From an uncultured Cytophagales bacterium (lineage in GTDB: Bacteria; Bacteroidota; Bacteroidia; Cytophagales; UBA9547): a stretch of 57,263 nucleotides of DNA. Location of the stretch: contig CAMFLX010000015.1 of the NCBI GenBank assembly GCA_945957555.1, forward strand, positions 1 to 57,263, in the 5' to 3' direction. How positions within the stretch are numbered: the first letter of the stretch is position 1; each line of letters opens with the position of its first letter. A model generated the notes under the pieces. It saw only the letters and a list, made by a program, of their open reading frames with translations. It ran no database searches and was not told the origin of the DNA. The translations under genes were made by a program, and so were the position numbers. Below are positions 44,885 to 54,735 of the stretch, piece after piece.

Positions 44885-47200
44885 TTAAAATTTAAAGTTG
44901 TAAGTGATGGATGGGATAAATCTAAACAGAGCCGTTTGTACTGCCTCGGTCACATTTGGGTTGTCCTCATTCTGGCGGAAAGAAATCGTATAGGCATTTT
45001 GCCTGCCATAGGCATTGTAAAGGCTAAAATTCCAGCTACTTTCAAACTTTTCCGTCTTTTTTCTGTACCAAGTAGCCCCTATGTCAAGTCGGTGATAGGC
45101 AGGCATTCTGTAACCATTACGCTCTGTATACAAATATCTGGTGGTACCATCTACAGTATATTTACCTGTAGGGAAGGTTACCGCATTACCAGTATAATAC
45201 ACCCAAGCACCAGAAATCGACCACTTCTTGCTGAGGTCAAATATACCTACAACTGATATATCGTGAGTCCTATCTTGGCGAGCTGCGTACCATTCGTTGT
45301 TGTTGATGCCATCAATTTGTTTTTCAGTTCTTGACAAGGTATATCCTATCCAACCGTTGAACCTGCCCGATTTCTTTTTTAACATTACTTCCAAGCCGTA
45401 TGCCCTACCCTTTCCAAAAAGCAACTCTCCCTCAATTTTATCATTGGCAGTGGTATTGGCGCCATCGCGATAATCGATTTGATTTTGCATGTCTTTGTAG
45501 TAAGTTTCAGCACTGAACTCGTATTCGTTGTTTTTGAAATTCTGGAAGTAGCCGATCGAAACCTGATCTGAGATCTCTGGCTTTACGTTTTTACTACTCG
45601 ATATCCACAAATCAGTTGGAGAAGTACTCACCGAATTACTGATCAAGTGTAAATTTTGAACATTGCGAGCATAGCCAACTTTAAAAGAGTTGGTAGAACT
45701 CAACGTGTATGAAGCAGAGAGCCTTGGCTCTAGATTCAAGTAGTTCTTTACCACTTTATCACCACTGTAGTAACGGGCATCTATCGCTTTTCCCTTATTG
45801 TCATAAGTGTAAAAATTACCGCCTCCCATGGCACTAAAATTCACCAATCTCAAACCATAGTTCACCCTTAACCTTCCTGATGTTTTCCATTCGTCAGAAA
45901 CATAGGCGGCGTTTTCCCAAGAATACCTTTCTTGAAGTTGTACAAACACTTGAGAGGCGTTTGACGAGGTGATCTGACCTGGCGTAAGTGTGTGATGAAT
46001 GGCATTTACACCAAATCGCACAAAATGCTTGTTGATGGGAGAATAAGAAAACTCTTGCTTGAAGTTATAATCCCTGATTTTGGATTTTATATCAATATCG
46101 CCCGTACTGTTGTTTATCGAAATCTTGTAGTTGTAATTGCTCAAGATAAAAGAGGTATTGGAAAACAACTTGGAATTGATGATAGAGTTCCAACGTAGTG
46201 TTCCCGTTGCATTACCCCAGTTGATCCCAAAGGTACTGATTCCTAACTTATCTTGCCCAAAGTACCCTGACAGATAAACTCTGTTTTTAGAATTAATCTG
46301 ATAGTTCGCCTTAAGGTTTAGATCATAGAAAAACAGCTTGGTATCCTTAAAAGTAGGAGAAAGTTTTAAGAACAAATCTGCGTAAGATCTTCTACCGGCG
46401 ATTAAAAAGGAACCTTTATCTTTCTTTATGGGGCCCTCAACATTCAATCGAGACGAGATCATTCCAAGGCCACCACTCACATTGTACTTTTGGTTGTTAC
46501 CTTCTTTCATTTTTATATCCAACACCGAAGACAACCGTCCTCCATACTGGGCAGGCATACCCCCTTTGTAAATAGTAACATCCTTAAGAGCATCACTGTT
46601 GAACGTTGAAAAAAAGCCAAGCAAGTGCGAAGCATTGTACACTGGGGCTTCGTCGAGCAATATCAAATTTTGATCGCCCGCACCGCCTCGTACATACATA
46701 CCCGCGCTGCCATCGCCTCCCGACTTTACACCTGGTGTGAGCTGTAAGGTCTTGATGATATCCTTCTCGCCTAAAAACACAGGTATTTTACTGATTTCCT
46801 TAACATCCAACTTCATGGATCCCACCTGAGCATCTTTTACGTTATGATCGTCCTTTTCCTCGGTCATCACCACATTCTCAAGCTCAGTGAGGTTTTCCTC
46901 TTCCATAGCTACATCGTATGTCACATTCTTTTGCAACATGATGGGATGTTCTATTTTTTCGTAGCCCTCATTCTGTACTACCAGTGTGCAACTACCTGAA
47001 TCAACTGACAATGAGTAAAAGCCATATTCGTTTGTTTCTACGGCTATGTCTGCATTTTCTTTGATGGATACTATGGAACCGATCATGGTTTCTCCATTCT
47101 TTTTATCCTTTACGGTCCCGCTTATGGTAAATTTGGGACTCTGAGCAAGCACGGGGTTTATCAACACCATTACCAATAATATTTTGATTATTTTGTACAT
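44885..47200 (-). CDS. TonB-dependent outer-membrane receptor
   Basis: The 771-residue protein has a signal peptide (to about 20), a carboxypeptidase-regulatory-like domain (about 25-110), a plug domain at about 125-235 (MYVRGGAGDQNLILLDEAPV, then GMPAQYGGRLSSVLDI) and a 22-stranded barrel ending in an aromatic C-terminus (ITYNFKF). It takes up an unknown ligand across the outer membrane with TonB energy. It is not SusC-type in size (these have about 1000 residues). It pairs with the DUF4249 lipoprotein just downstream. The barrel contains no feature that identifies the ligand. Confidence 0.93.
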   Translation of the reverse strand: MYKIIKILLVMVLINPVLAQSPKFTISGTVKDKKNGETMIGSIVSIKENADIAVETNEYGFYSLSVDSGSCTLVVQNEGYEKIEHPIMLQKNVTYDVAMEEENLTELENVVMTEEKDDHNVKDAQVGSMKLDVKEISKIPVFLGEKDIIKTLQLTPGVKSGGDGSAGMYVRGGAGDQNLILLDEAPVYNASHLLGFFSTFNSDALKDVTIYKGGMPAQYGGRLSSVLDIKMKEGNNQKYNVSGGLGMISSRLNVEGPIKKDKGSFLIAGRRSYADLFLKLSPTFKDTKLFFYDLNLKANYQINSKNRVYLSGYFGQDKLGISTFGINWGNATGTLRWNSIINSKLFSNTSFILSNYNYKISINNSTGDIDIKSKIRDYNFKQEFSYSPINKHFVRFGVNAIHHTLTPGQITSSNASQVFVQLQERYSWENAAYVSDEWKTSGRLRVNYGLRLVNFSAMGGGNFYTYDNKGKAIDARYYSGDKVVKNYLNLEPRLSASYTLSSTNSFKVGYARNVQNLHLISNSVSTSPTDLWISSSKNVKPEISDQVSIGYFQNFKNNEYEFSAETYYKDMQNQIDYRDGANTTANDKIEGELLFGKGRAYGLEVMLKKKSGRFNGWIGYTLSRTEKQIDGINNNEWYAARQDRTHDISVVGIFDLSKKWSISGAWVYYTGNAVTFPTGKYTVDGTTRYLYTERNGYRMPAYHRLDIGATWYRKKTEKFESSWNFSLYNAYGRQNAYTISFRQNEDNPNVTEAVQTALFRFIPSITYNFKF

Positions 47201-47268
47201 GAGAAATATGATTGATTATTTAAACAAGAATTCTGACATTCTATATGATATTTAACTTTAACCTTTAT

Positions 47269-47853
47269 TTACTTAATTACCCAAACATCTCTATTCAAAA
47301 AGACCGAGCTTACCCATGCAATGGTAATGGAGATCGCAAATATTTTATGAATCAACTCTTCTTCGATTTTTTTGACAGCAAGAAATATCAGAACTATGGA
47401 TGTAAACAATAAATGCCACTGCTTGTAGACGACCTGCCCTAACATGAAAACGTTAAAAAACATAGTTCCAAGTACGACTATACCTATTATGAAAAAAATA
47501 ACAGGAAACTTAGCTTGGTAAAATTTCTTTATGTCAAACTTATGCTCTGACTCACTGGAGGGCATAATCATTTTTATGGCAATGAAGATGGTGACCGCAT
47601 ACCCCAACACAAACATTAACTCAGGGTACCGCCATGCCTCTCGCTCTCTGAGCTGATAAGTGATAAACCAATCTACAATGAGCAAAAACCAAGTGAACAT
47701 TACCCAAAGTATGTGTGGCCAATAAAATTTCACCTTCTTGAAATTGAACAAAAGATCCGAAAATGAAGAGAGAATTTGGGTAATACCCAAACCTATGATT
47801 ATTGACACCAAAATTGAAACATACTCAAAAGCACCCATTTGATTAACAGTCAT
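47269..47853 (-). CDS. hypothetical membrane protein, about six helices
   Basis: The 194-residue protein has about six hydrophobic segments, the first being YVSILVSIIIGLGITQIL. I do not recognise the family with certainty. It lies 68 bases upstream of the TonB receptor on the same strand, so it may share its transcript, but its role is unknown. It also has 232 bases upstream without recognised features. Confidence 0.7.
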   Translation of the reverse strand: MTVNQMGAFEYVSILVSIIIGLGITQILSSFSDLLFNFKKVKFYWPHILWVMFTWFLLIVDWFITYQLREREAWRYPELMFVLGYAVTIFIAIKMIMPSSESEHKFDIKKFYQAKFPVIFFIIGIVVLGTMFFNVFMLGQVVYKQWHLLFTSIVLIFLAVKKIEEELIHKIFAISITIAWVSSVFLNRDVWVIK

Positions 47854-48085
47854 TTTAAATTACTTTGACAAAGTTTGTAAACAGCAACACCTATTTAGAC
47901 TTAAATATTTATCACAAAGGTATCTTGTGGGAGAGGTAGATATCGATGAGGTATGATAAATTAAAATATTGATATATATCAACCTTTTTCAGCCCTTCAT
48001 TATGATCAAACCTAATATCCACACTTAATCAACCTCACTCCTATACAATGGTCTTTGCCTAAGACATAGCCAAAACACCAATCAA

Positions 48086-48781
48086 TCATAATTTACCATT
48101 GATCAATATTTTACCATCAGACATTTCTATGGTCCTATCACTGGCCTTTGCAAAATCGTTGTCATGAGTTACTGCTATGATGGTCTGATTATTTTCCGTG
48201 GACAGTTGTTTGAATATATCAAACACAATTTGGGTATTTTTGCTGTCCAAGTTACCAGTGGGTTCATCACAAAGTATGATCTTGGGGTCATTGATCAAGG
48301 CCCTGGCGATCGACACCCTCTGTTGCTGGCCACCACTGAGCTTACTGGCTGGTTTTAAGGCCTGCTCATGCAAGTCTAGTGCCACCAACTTTTCATAAGC
48401 TCGCTCCTCTATTTCCTTGGGTGAGTATTTTTTTAGCTTTAGCGCTGGCAACATTACATTTTTTAAACATGTAAATTCTGGCAACAGATAATGAAACTGG
48501 AATATAAAACCAATAGATTGGTTCCTTAAGTCCGATAGTTGATCTGGCGATTGCCCAGTTATTTTCTCGTTTAACATGTACAATTCTCCGCCATAATCGG
48601 TGTCCATGGTACTGAGGCAGTAAAGCAAGGTGGATTTACCCGAACCACTTTTGCCAACAAGTGTCAAAAACTCTCCTTCGTAGGCTTTGAAGGACACCTC
48701 TTTCAATACCTGAAAGGTAGATGGTTCATGAAAGTACTTAGAGATGTTTTTCGATTCCAATATAACTTTTCTTTCTTCCAT
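48086..48781 (-). CDS. ABC transporter ATP-binding protein, LolD/MacB-like
   Basis: The 231-residue ATPase has a Walker A motif (GKSGSGKSTL, near residue 42), the signature LSGGQQQRVSIARAL, and Walker B followed by the catalytic Glu (IILCDEPTGNLDS), with a switch His in AVTHDND. It would power the permease encoded 13 bases upstream. The group belongs to the mechanotransmission-type ABC systems that work on substrates in the periplasm or outer leaflet. Confidence 0.93.
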   Translation of the reverse strand: MEERKVILESKNISKYFHEPSTFQVLKEVSFKAYEGEFLTLVGKSGSGKSTLLYCLSTMDTDYGGELYMLNEKITGQSPDQLSDLRNQSIGFIFQFHYLLPEFTCLKNVMLPALKLKKYSPKEIEERAYEKLVALDLHEQALKPASKLSGGQQQRVSIARALINDPKIILCDEPTGNLDSKNTQIVFDIFKQLSTENNQTIIAVTHDNDFAKASDRTIEMSDGKILINGKL

Positions 48782-48794
48782 TGTGCTTTAGTAT

Positions 48795-50021
48795 TTATTT
48801 CCTAAAAATGCTTACTGGGTCTACATTAGCTGCTTTTTTTGCGGGGAAAAATCCTGCTAACACTGTAAACAATAGCCCCAAAACGAAGCTTTGTGCTATT
48901 ATGGGAATTTCGAATCCGATTGGGAAATAGCCTACAGGGCCACCTACATAAACATGCTGTAGGAGATAAATAAGTAAGCTACCAAGTAAAATTCCCATTA
49001 TGGAGCCCATCAGGCCCATGATGAGTGCCTCTGTTAAGAAAATTTGTATAACGTCACTCCCTCTGTAGCCTGTGGCCTTTAAAATGGCTATATCATTTAT
49101 TTTCTGAGAAATGGTAGAGCTCAAAATATTATAGATACCAAAGGCGGCAACAACTAATATGGCAAATGAGATAGAACCAAACATCATTTTCCTAGTGGTA
49201 GCACCTGCTAAAATATCTGCATTTATGACCTTCCAGTCTTCTACCTTGTAGCTGGTGAGTTGCTGCAAGCTATGCATGTACTCAGTGGACTTGTTGTAGT
49301 CTATTGTGTTGGCATAAATAGTGTTCACAAAAAATGGGCTCTCTTTCAAAAATTGCTGGGCTGTACTAATGTTTACGTAAGAGGTGCCGTTATCCACCAT
49401 ACTACTGCCCAATTCAAATATGCCTACTATTTCAAGGTTCTTGGTTACTCCTACAGAAGACGCCACCGAGATGTTATCACCAAGCCTTACCCCCAATTTA
49501 TCAGCAATACCACTACCCAGAATAATACCGTTCTTGTTGTTTTGCAGATCAGCAATTGTCCCAGCTTTCATATACTTTTGGGTGTTGAACATGGCATTAT
49601 AGTCCACAATGTTTACCCCATTAGAGGTTCCCTTTACCTGTGCCGTCCCTTTGTTGTAAAAGGCTGCAAAATCAACTTGCATGATAGCTTGGGTAATGTA
49701 AGGCTCCTTCTTTACAGAATTTACAAGTTGCTCTGGATTAATGAGCTCTTTTGAACTATTTACCACCTGAGGATTGACAATCATTGTTTCTACATTTCCA
49801 CTGCTTACCAAAGCCTTGGCTCTTTCATCATCTTTATAGATTTTGATATGCGCCGTACTTTTAAATGTCTCTGCAGTCTGAAATCTTTCAAAGCCACTGG
49901 TCAAACTATTCATGAACAAATAAACAGATAACCCGATGGTAACACCTAGTGCCGCAATCAAGGTTTGCTTTTTTCGGGCTACTATGTGGGTAAAGGCGAT
50001 TTCTAAATTTGGATTTTTCAT
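48795..50021 (-). CDS. ABC transporter permease, FtsX/MacB-LolE type
   Basis: The 408-residue protein has one N-terminal membrane helix (about 17-38, IAALGVTIGLSVYLFMNSL), a large periplasmic MacB-like domain (about 40-270) and three C-terminal helices with the FtsX pattern (ILKATGYRGSDVIQIFLTEA). It forms a tripartite exporter with the adjacent HlyD-type adaptor, TolC and ATPase. The regulatory pair upstream suggests response to an antimicrobial or envelope-stress signal. The exported compound is unknown. Confidence 0.92.
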   Translation of the reverse strand: MKNPNLEIAFTHIVARKKQTLIAALGVTIGLSVYLFMNSLTSGFERFQTAETFKSTAHIKIYKDDERAKALVSSGNVETMIVNPQVVNSSKELINPEQLVNSVKKEPYITQAIMQVDFAAFYNKGTAQVKGTSNGVNIVDYNAMFNTQKYMKAGTIADLQNNKNGIILGSGIADKLGVRLGDNISVASSVGVTKNLEIVGIFELGSSMVDNGTSYVNISTAQQFLKESPFFVNTIYANTIDYNKSTEYMHSLQQLTSYKVEDWKVINADILAGATTRKMMFGSISFAILVVAAFGIYNILSSTISQKINDIAILKATGYRGSDVIQIFLTEALIMGLMGSIMGILLGSLLIYLLQHVYVGGPVGYFPIGFEIPIIAQSFVLGLLFTVLAGFFPAKKAANVDPVSIFRK

Positions 50022-50027
50022 GACTGA

Positions 50028-51140
50028 TTACTTTTTGTCTCCAACTATATTCTCTGTTACCAAAACATCGTTATCACCTATGCCTGACACTATTTCCATG
50101 TAGTCGTTGCTGTAGGCATTTGTCTGTACTTTGGTACGCCCATCTTTCCCCTTAACCTGCACTGTATTGCTGTAATCAACATAGTTGCGAGGTACAAGCA
50201 ATATGTTTTTTCGAGTGTCCACCACTATATTAGCCTGTAGTTGTGTTTTAATGATGTTGAAATCCAGAACATCCGTGAATTTCAATTTGACGGTATATGA
50301 CTGATTGGCCTCATCAAAACTGGGCAATATTTCGTTTACCACACCTTTGTATGTTTTGTCTTTTGAAGTATTGAGCCTGATATTGGCTACTTGTCCCAGT
50401 TTTATCTTCCCTACACTGCTTTCATCTACATTAAGCTTGGCATAGAGTAGATCTTTACTACCCAAGGTGGCTATGGCATCACCTTTTCTTACATAGTCTC
50501 CCACTTTTTTGAATTGACTGTACACTTTACCGCCCAACAGTGCCGAGATCCTGTTTTTAGATGCGGCTATGGCCTTAAGCTGCTTTTGTGTGCGGCTGGT
50601 GGTCACATTTTCCATAGCATTATCTCTCAAGTCTTTATAGTTTTCTACAGCTATCTCGTAGTTTGACTTAGATGCCTGATAGCTAAGCTCCATTTTTTCA
50701 TAGTCTGACTGCGAAACACTATTGCTTAGCAAAAGTCTTTTATAACGTTCAGCTTGGTCTTTATCAATCGACATTTGCTGCTTGGCCACATCTATATTTT
50801 TTTGAGCCTGCTGCAATAGTGGCGCGTTACTCTTGGTTTTTGACAACGCCGCATCCAATAGTTCAGAAGCCTCAGCTATCTGCACCACATCTTCTTTGTT
50901 CTCTATGGTAGCCAATAGTTGGCCCTTTTCTACAACATCGCCCTCTTTAAAGTAAAGTGCTGCAATGTAACCATCGGTTTGTGCTGTTAGCGTGAATGAA
51001 TTGTCCGCTTCGAGTATCCCAGATGCAAAAACGTTCTCTGCAATGTCCTTTCTGATTGGCTTTGACTCTTCAGTATGTTTGCCACAAGAAGACAACAAGA
51101 GTGTAATAGTACTGACGGTAAACACTATGTTCTTATTCAT
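50028..51140 (-). CDS. HlyD/RND-type periplasmic adaptor lipoprotein
   Basis: The 370-residue protein has lipobox LSSC (Cys near residue 19), a biotinyl-lipoyl-like half (EGDVVEKGQLLATIENKE), a coiled-coil hairpin (about 85-200), the second lipoyl half and a beta-barrel domain (VNEILPSFDEANQSYTVKL). It bridges the inner-membrane permease to the TolC channel. It overlaps the TolC gene by 8 bases, which points to translational coupling. Confidence 0.93.
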   Translation of the reverse strand: MNKNIVFTVSTITLLLSSCGKHTEESKPIRKDIAENVFASGILEADNSFTLTAQTDGYIAALYFKEGDVVEKGQLLATIENKEDVVQIAEASELLDAALSKTKSNAPLLQQAQKNIDVAKQQMSIDKDQAERYKRLLLSNSVSQSDYEKMELSYQASKSNYEIAVENYKDLRDNAMENVTTSRTQKQLKAIAASKNRISALLGGKVYSQFKKVGDYVRKGDAIATLGSKDLLYAKLNVDESSVGKIKLGQVANIRLNTSKDKTYKGVVNEILPSFDEANQSYTVKLKFTDVLDFNIIKTQLQANIVVDTRKNILLVPRNYVDYSNTVQVKGKDGRTKVQTNAYSNDYMEIVSGIGDNDVLVTENIVGDKK

Positions 51141-52464
51141 TGATAGAAAATTTATTGTTGATAATTATTTTACTATTGGCGAGTTGATAAGCACTCTCAC
51201 CAGCTATAAGGTTGTATTGAGCTGTTACCAGATTATTGAAGCTAGTAATCAAATCGTCCAAAGGAATCAGCTTCTCATGGTATAGATTCCTGTTTTTTTG
51301 ATAGCTATCTTCTTGTATAGTTCCAATGTTTTTATAGTTCTCAAGTTGTGACTTGGCCTTTAAAAGATCATTACCCAGCTGGAGCGTCTCAAGCGATGCG
51401 TGTATTTGGCTTTGCTCCCTGCTTTTCAACGCCAACAAATAGTCGTATTTAGCCGTATTTTTGTTCTTGATCATTGCATAAGTTGGCAGTGTATAGCTAA
51501 GTTTTAGTCCTACATAATTGTTGTTAATCCAATTACCACTAAACATTTTGAACTCACTGTTGTAGAGATTGTAAGCATTGCTCGCCACCAAGGAAAGTGT
51601 AGGGGAAAAACCCGCTCTCGCCTTTTTTAGGTTGAGCCTAGCATAGTTCTCTTGCAATGCCAAATATCCAACATTGAGATTGGTCTGCAATGCTTTTGAT
51701 TCCAAGGTTTTGCCTGAACTCAAAATAGTCTCAGTTAAGACAAACTGCTCTTGCTCAGGAATATCACAGGCGAGTTTTAGTGATATGTAGTACTGCTTTA
51801 TCAAATACTCGATTTGTGATTTATTATTGTTCTGGTTGAGCCAATTTATTTTAGCGTCATTTACTTTCTGTTGAGTTTCGTTGCCCTCCTTGTGTCTATT
51901 GGCAACTATTTGCAGTACGGTGTCGGCATTGGCGATGAACTTTTCAGTAATTTTCAATTGTGCTTGCAACTGAATGATATTGTAATAGATACTTGCAATA
52001 TTGTCTTCGAGTGCTTTTTTGCTTTGTTGAAGACTCAACATATTCATTCTCATATTCACACTTGCCATTTTTAGGCTTTGCCAAGCTTCAAGGTTAAGTA
52101 GCTTTATATCTATGGATTGCGAAAAATTAGTATTATATGGAACCCCCGTTCTTATTTCTCTATAAGTTCCCGGACTGCCACCAAAAGTTTCAGCGGGAAA
52201 TAGACTCACAGCCAGCTTGGTATTGTTTGTGAAAGTACCGTTAATATTGGCCTGAACATCAGGAATACTCAATATGGCAGCCAATTTTGCCTGCTTAGCC
52301 TGAATGATCTTTATATCATTGCTTTGCAGGGTTACACTCTTTGATGTAGCATGTACCAGCAGTTCATCCAGACTAGAAAATTGCTGTTGCTGTGCAGTTG
52401 TTGAGAGCGATGCTAGTACAAATACCACCGTTATCCAAGCCTTAAATCCTGTCTTCATACTCAA
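51133..52464 (-). CDS. TolC-family outer-membrane efflux protein
   Basis: The 443-residue protein has a signal peptide (to about 24) and two outer-membrane-efflux (TolC) repeats of long helices, with the second around 240-430. It contains typical segments such as SLVASNAYNLYNSEF and ELLVHATSKSV. It is the first gene of the export operon in transcription order. A spacer of 104 bases with an AT-rich promoter-like sequence separates it from the response-regulator gene. Confidence 0.92.
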   Translation of the reverse strand: MSMKTGFKAWITVVFVLASLSTTAQQQQFSSLDELLVHATSKSVTLQSNDIKIIQAKQAKLAAILSIPDVQANINGTFTNNTKLAVSLFPAETFGGSPGTYREIRTGVPYNTNFSQSIDIKLLNLEAWQSLKMASVNMRMNMLSLQQSKKALEDNIASIYYNIIQLQAQLKITEKFIANADTVLQIVANRHKEGNETQQKVNDAKINWLNQNNNKSQIEYLIKQYYISLKLACDIPEQEQFVLTETILSSGKTLESKALQTNLNVGYLALQENYARLNLKKARAGFSPTLSLVASNAYNLYNSEFKMFSGNWINNNYVGLKLSYTLPTYAMIKNKNTAKYDYLLALKSREQSQIHASLETLQLGNDLLKAKSQLENYKNIGTIQEDSYQKNRNLYHEKLIPLDDLITSFNNLVTAQYNLIAGESAYQLANSKIIINNKFSINE

Positions 52465-52568
52465 TTATTTTTGTTTCTTGAGTACAAAAATGCAATACTA
52501 TTAAGGTACTTTACAGGACATTATTACTGAAGTGGACAACTTAAAAATGAAGTGGACAAAACGTGTAA

Positions 52569-53333
52569 TCAATATTCAGAAAGCCACTCTAAAAATGAGG
52601 TAACTTTCTCTTTACCTATCAGTATTTGCTCTGAAAACGGCATCACAATATGCACGAGCAACTTACGATTGAAATGTTGGGAAGCTTCTTTTACAGCTTT
52701 GCGATGCAATAAAAACTGACGATTGGCCCTAAAGAAATATGGAGAAAATTTTTCCTCTAGGTCTTCCATCTTATAATTAATAGTAAAGGATTTTTTTTCA
52801 AAGCTTAATGCTTTTACCATACCGTTATCAATGTAAAACAAGGCTATGTCATCTCCGCAAACCGGTATAATTTTATCGCCTTGATGGCAGATAATATTGG
52901 GCAGTTTGCCTGGAATCAGTTGCTTGGCTATGCTGCTAAAAACCTGCCTGAAGTCGACAGTAGACTTACCGCGACCTGAAGTAATGGTCTTAAACTTGGT
53001 AATGGCTTTTTCAATAACTTGTTTTGAAAACGGCTTGAGCACATAATCTATCCCCGATGTTTCAAAGGCCTTAAGGGCGAAGTCATTGTAAGCTGTACAA
53101 AAAATAATAGGTATGGTCATGTCTATTTGTTCGAATATCTCAAAACTCAAGCCGTCGCCCAACTGTATATCTGAAAAAATAAGATCAATATCAGGCTTTG
53201 CCTTAAAGTACTCCAGAGCATCTTCAACGCTCTGTAGTTGTTGCACCACTTCGGCAGATGGCTCTATGGCCAGAATAGTCCTTATCAGATCTTTGGCTGT
53301 TAACTTTTCATCCTCTATTACTGCAATCTTCAT
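52569..53333 (-). CDS. LytTR-type response regulator
   Basis: The 254-residue protein has a receiver domain (about 1-120) with phospho-acceptor Asp55 in LIFSDIQLGD, acidic pocket EDE at 7-9 and Lys in YVLKPF. A LytTR DNA-binding domain (about 145-250) contains FFRANRQFLLHRKAV. It overlaps its kinase by 4 bases. Such pairs often control an adjacent ABC or efflux system, and the TolC operon lies directly downstream. It is probably the target, but that is inference from position. Confidence 0.95.
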   Translation of the reverse strand: MKIAVIEDEKLTAKDLIRTILAIEPSAEVVQQLQSVEDALEYFKAKPDIDLIFSDIQLGDGLSFEIFEQIDMTIPIIFCTAYNDFALKAFETSGIDYVLKPFSKQVIEKAITKFKTITSGRGKSTVDFRQVFSSIAKQLIPGKLPNIICHQGDKIIPVCGDDIALFYIDNGMVKALSFEKKSFTINYKMEDLEEKFSPYFFRANRQFLLHRKAVKEASQHFNRKLLVHIVMPFSEQILIGKEKVTSFLEWLSEY

Positions 53334-54310
53334 TTTCTATAAGGTAAAGTTATCGTAAATGTTTCCTCGGTATCGGTGATCACCACAGGCTTTTGCATAA
53401 TCAACAGACATCGCATGTTGAGATTTTGCAAGCCAGTTTTGGATCGTTCGGTCAACCGTATCGAAACTTTGTTATTTCTCACTACAATGCAATCCCCGAC
53501 AACAGAAATAGAGAAATGTAGCTTATTCTTTTCGGTAAAGTAATTATGTTTAAATATGTTCTCTACCAATGTTTGCAAAGACAAAACAGGAATCTCGGAG
53601 TTCTTCAATTCATCAGGGATTTTTATCTCATATTCAAAGGCATTGTCAAATCTTATCTTTTGCAGATCAATATAGTCTTGAACAAACTGGAGTTCCTTTT
53701 TTATAGTTACCATTTCCTCATGACCCGCCTGGATACTGTAGCGCAGGAAATCGGACAGCTTTGTGGTATACTCTTCTGCCGCTGCCACATCTTCACCTAT
53801 AAGGGACTTGAGTATACTGAGTGCGTTAAACAAAAAATGCGGCTGCAATTGCTGCATCAGAATTAGTTTCTGAGCTTCCGTATTTTTAAGTTTCAGCGCT
53901 TGTAGTTGTTTTTCTGCCTCAGCCCTATTGTGTGAATTTCTGATGGAATTGACCATTATCATAATGATCGCGTTGAGTGCAAACGAAGTAATGATAGGAT
54001 ATGCAAACATAGTGTCTGGAATCGGAGGCTTGGGCAGTACTAGTAACTTGTCTACAAACAACAACAATACCCTCACAAGCAGATTGGCCAAGTATGTGCC
54101 AAAAAACTGTGATAGTGCTGAGGCATTAGGAAATTTTTGAATAAACAAAATATGAAGTACCCAGCCACAAAAAATGGTAATGGATAAAACTGAGGTGAGT
54201 GTAACAAAGTCTTTCAGTTTTATTACATCAAACAAATATAGAGGAATACCGCCATATAATGCAATGATGGGAGAGGTAACCAGAGCTGTTATGTAGAGTC
54301 TTCTATTCAT
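53330..54310 (-). CDS. LytS-type sensor histidine kinase
   Basis: The 326-residue protein has four membrane helices in the first 130 residues, a short coiled coil (AEAEKQLQALKLKNTEAQ) and the His_kinase domain with phospho-acceptor His158 in QLQPHFLFNAL. The ATP-binding region is short: VLSLQTLVENIFKH acts as the N box and GLQNLNMR follows. It belongs to the LytS/YehU-like kinases with no large extracellular sensor. The ligand is unknown. It is the first gene of the kinase-regulator pair. Confidence 0.95.
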   Translation of the reverse strand: MNRRLYITALVTSPIIALYGGIPLYLFDVIKLKDFVTLTSVLSITIFCGWVLHILFIQKFPNASALSQFFGTYLANLLVRVLLLFVDKLLVLPKPPIPDTMFAYPIITSFALNAIIMIMVNSIRNSHNRAEAEKQLQALKLKNTEAQKLILMQQLQPHFLFNALSILKSLIGEDVAAAEEYTTKLSDFLRYSIQAGHEEMVTIKKELQFVQDYIDLQKIRFDNAFEYEIKIPDELKNSEIPVLSLQTLVENIFKHNYFTEKNKLHFSISVVGDCIVVRNNKVSIRLTERSKTGLQNLNMRCLLIMQKPVVITDTEETFTITLPYRK

Positions 54311-54541
54311 ACATGATTTTTCACCAACCGGATATCACCTCAATTTATATTTTATTTAAGCAGCTCTTGACCGTGCTTAGTGGTAGGGGTGTATCCTAAT
54401 GGGCAAGTCCTCCTAAGATATTCTTCAAATATAAACATATCATACAATAATCAAGCTCAATCGGGACAAGAAATAGTGTTCTTAGAATAATGGCCAAATT
54501 GAGTTAACTATCATACACCTTAGCTCAAGAAAAGTAAATTT
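54311..54541. other. intergenic region left of the MITE-like element
   Basis: The 231 bases between the kinase start and the mobile-like element contain no coding or repeat signal I can support. They must hold the promoter of the kinase gene on the minus strand. Confidence 0.4.
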
Positions 54542-54718
54542 AACCCAGATTAAGCATTAGACTTTGTAGCGAGACGAAATGATAGGAAAAAGTCATGAGA
54601 CACGGAGTTTTTCTGAATGAAAAGCTAGTAATGCTAGCTTGAATGAAGAAAAACGAGTATCGAAATGAATTTGAGGTAGCTTTTTGTCGCAGTAAATTTC
54701 TAATGATTATTCTGGGTT
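54542..54718. mobile_element. MITE-like element with terminal inverted repeats, copy 1 (complete, 177 bp)
   Basis: The ends are 20-bp terminal inverted repeats: AACCCAGATTAAGCATTAGA (54542-54561) and, reading the other strand from 54718, AACCCAGAATAATCATTAGA (18 of 20 match). The interior is an imperfect palindrome centred on CTAGTAATGCTAG. It has no transposase gene, and its small open frames are not credible proteins. A second copy, in opposite orientation, starts at 57107. It lies just past the end of the siderophore-interacting-protein gene, so the folded RNA could also end that transcript. Confidence 0.75.
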
Positions 54719-54735
54719 TAATAATACCCATTGAT

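Noticed and set aside
54540..54731. 63-codon frame inside the mobile-like element
   Set aside because: It runs across both terminal repeats and the palindromic interior; the repeat structure explains the sequence better than a protein.
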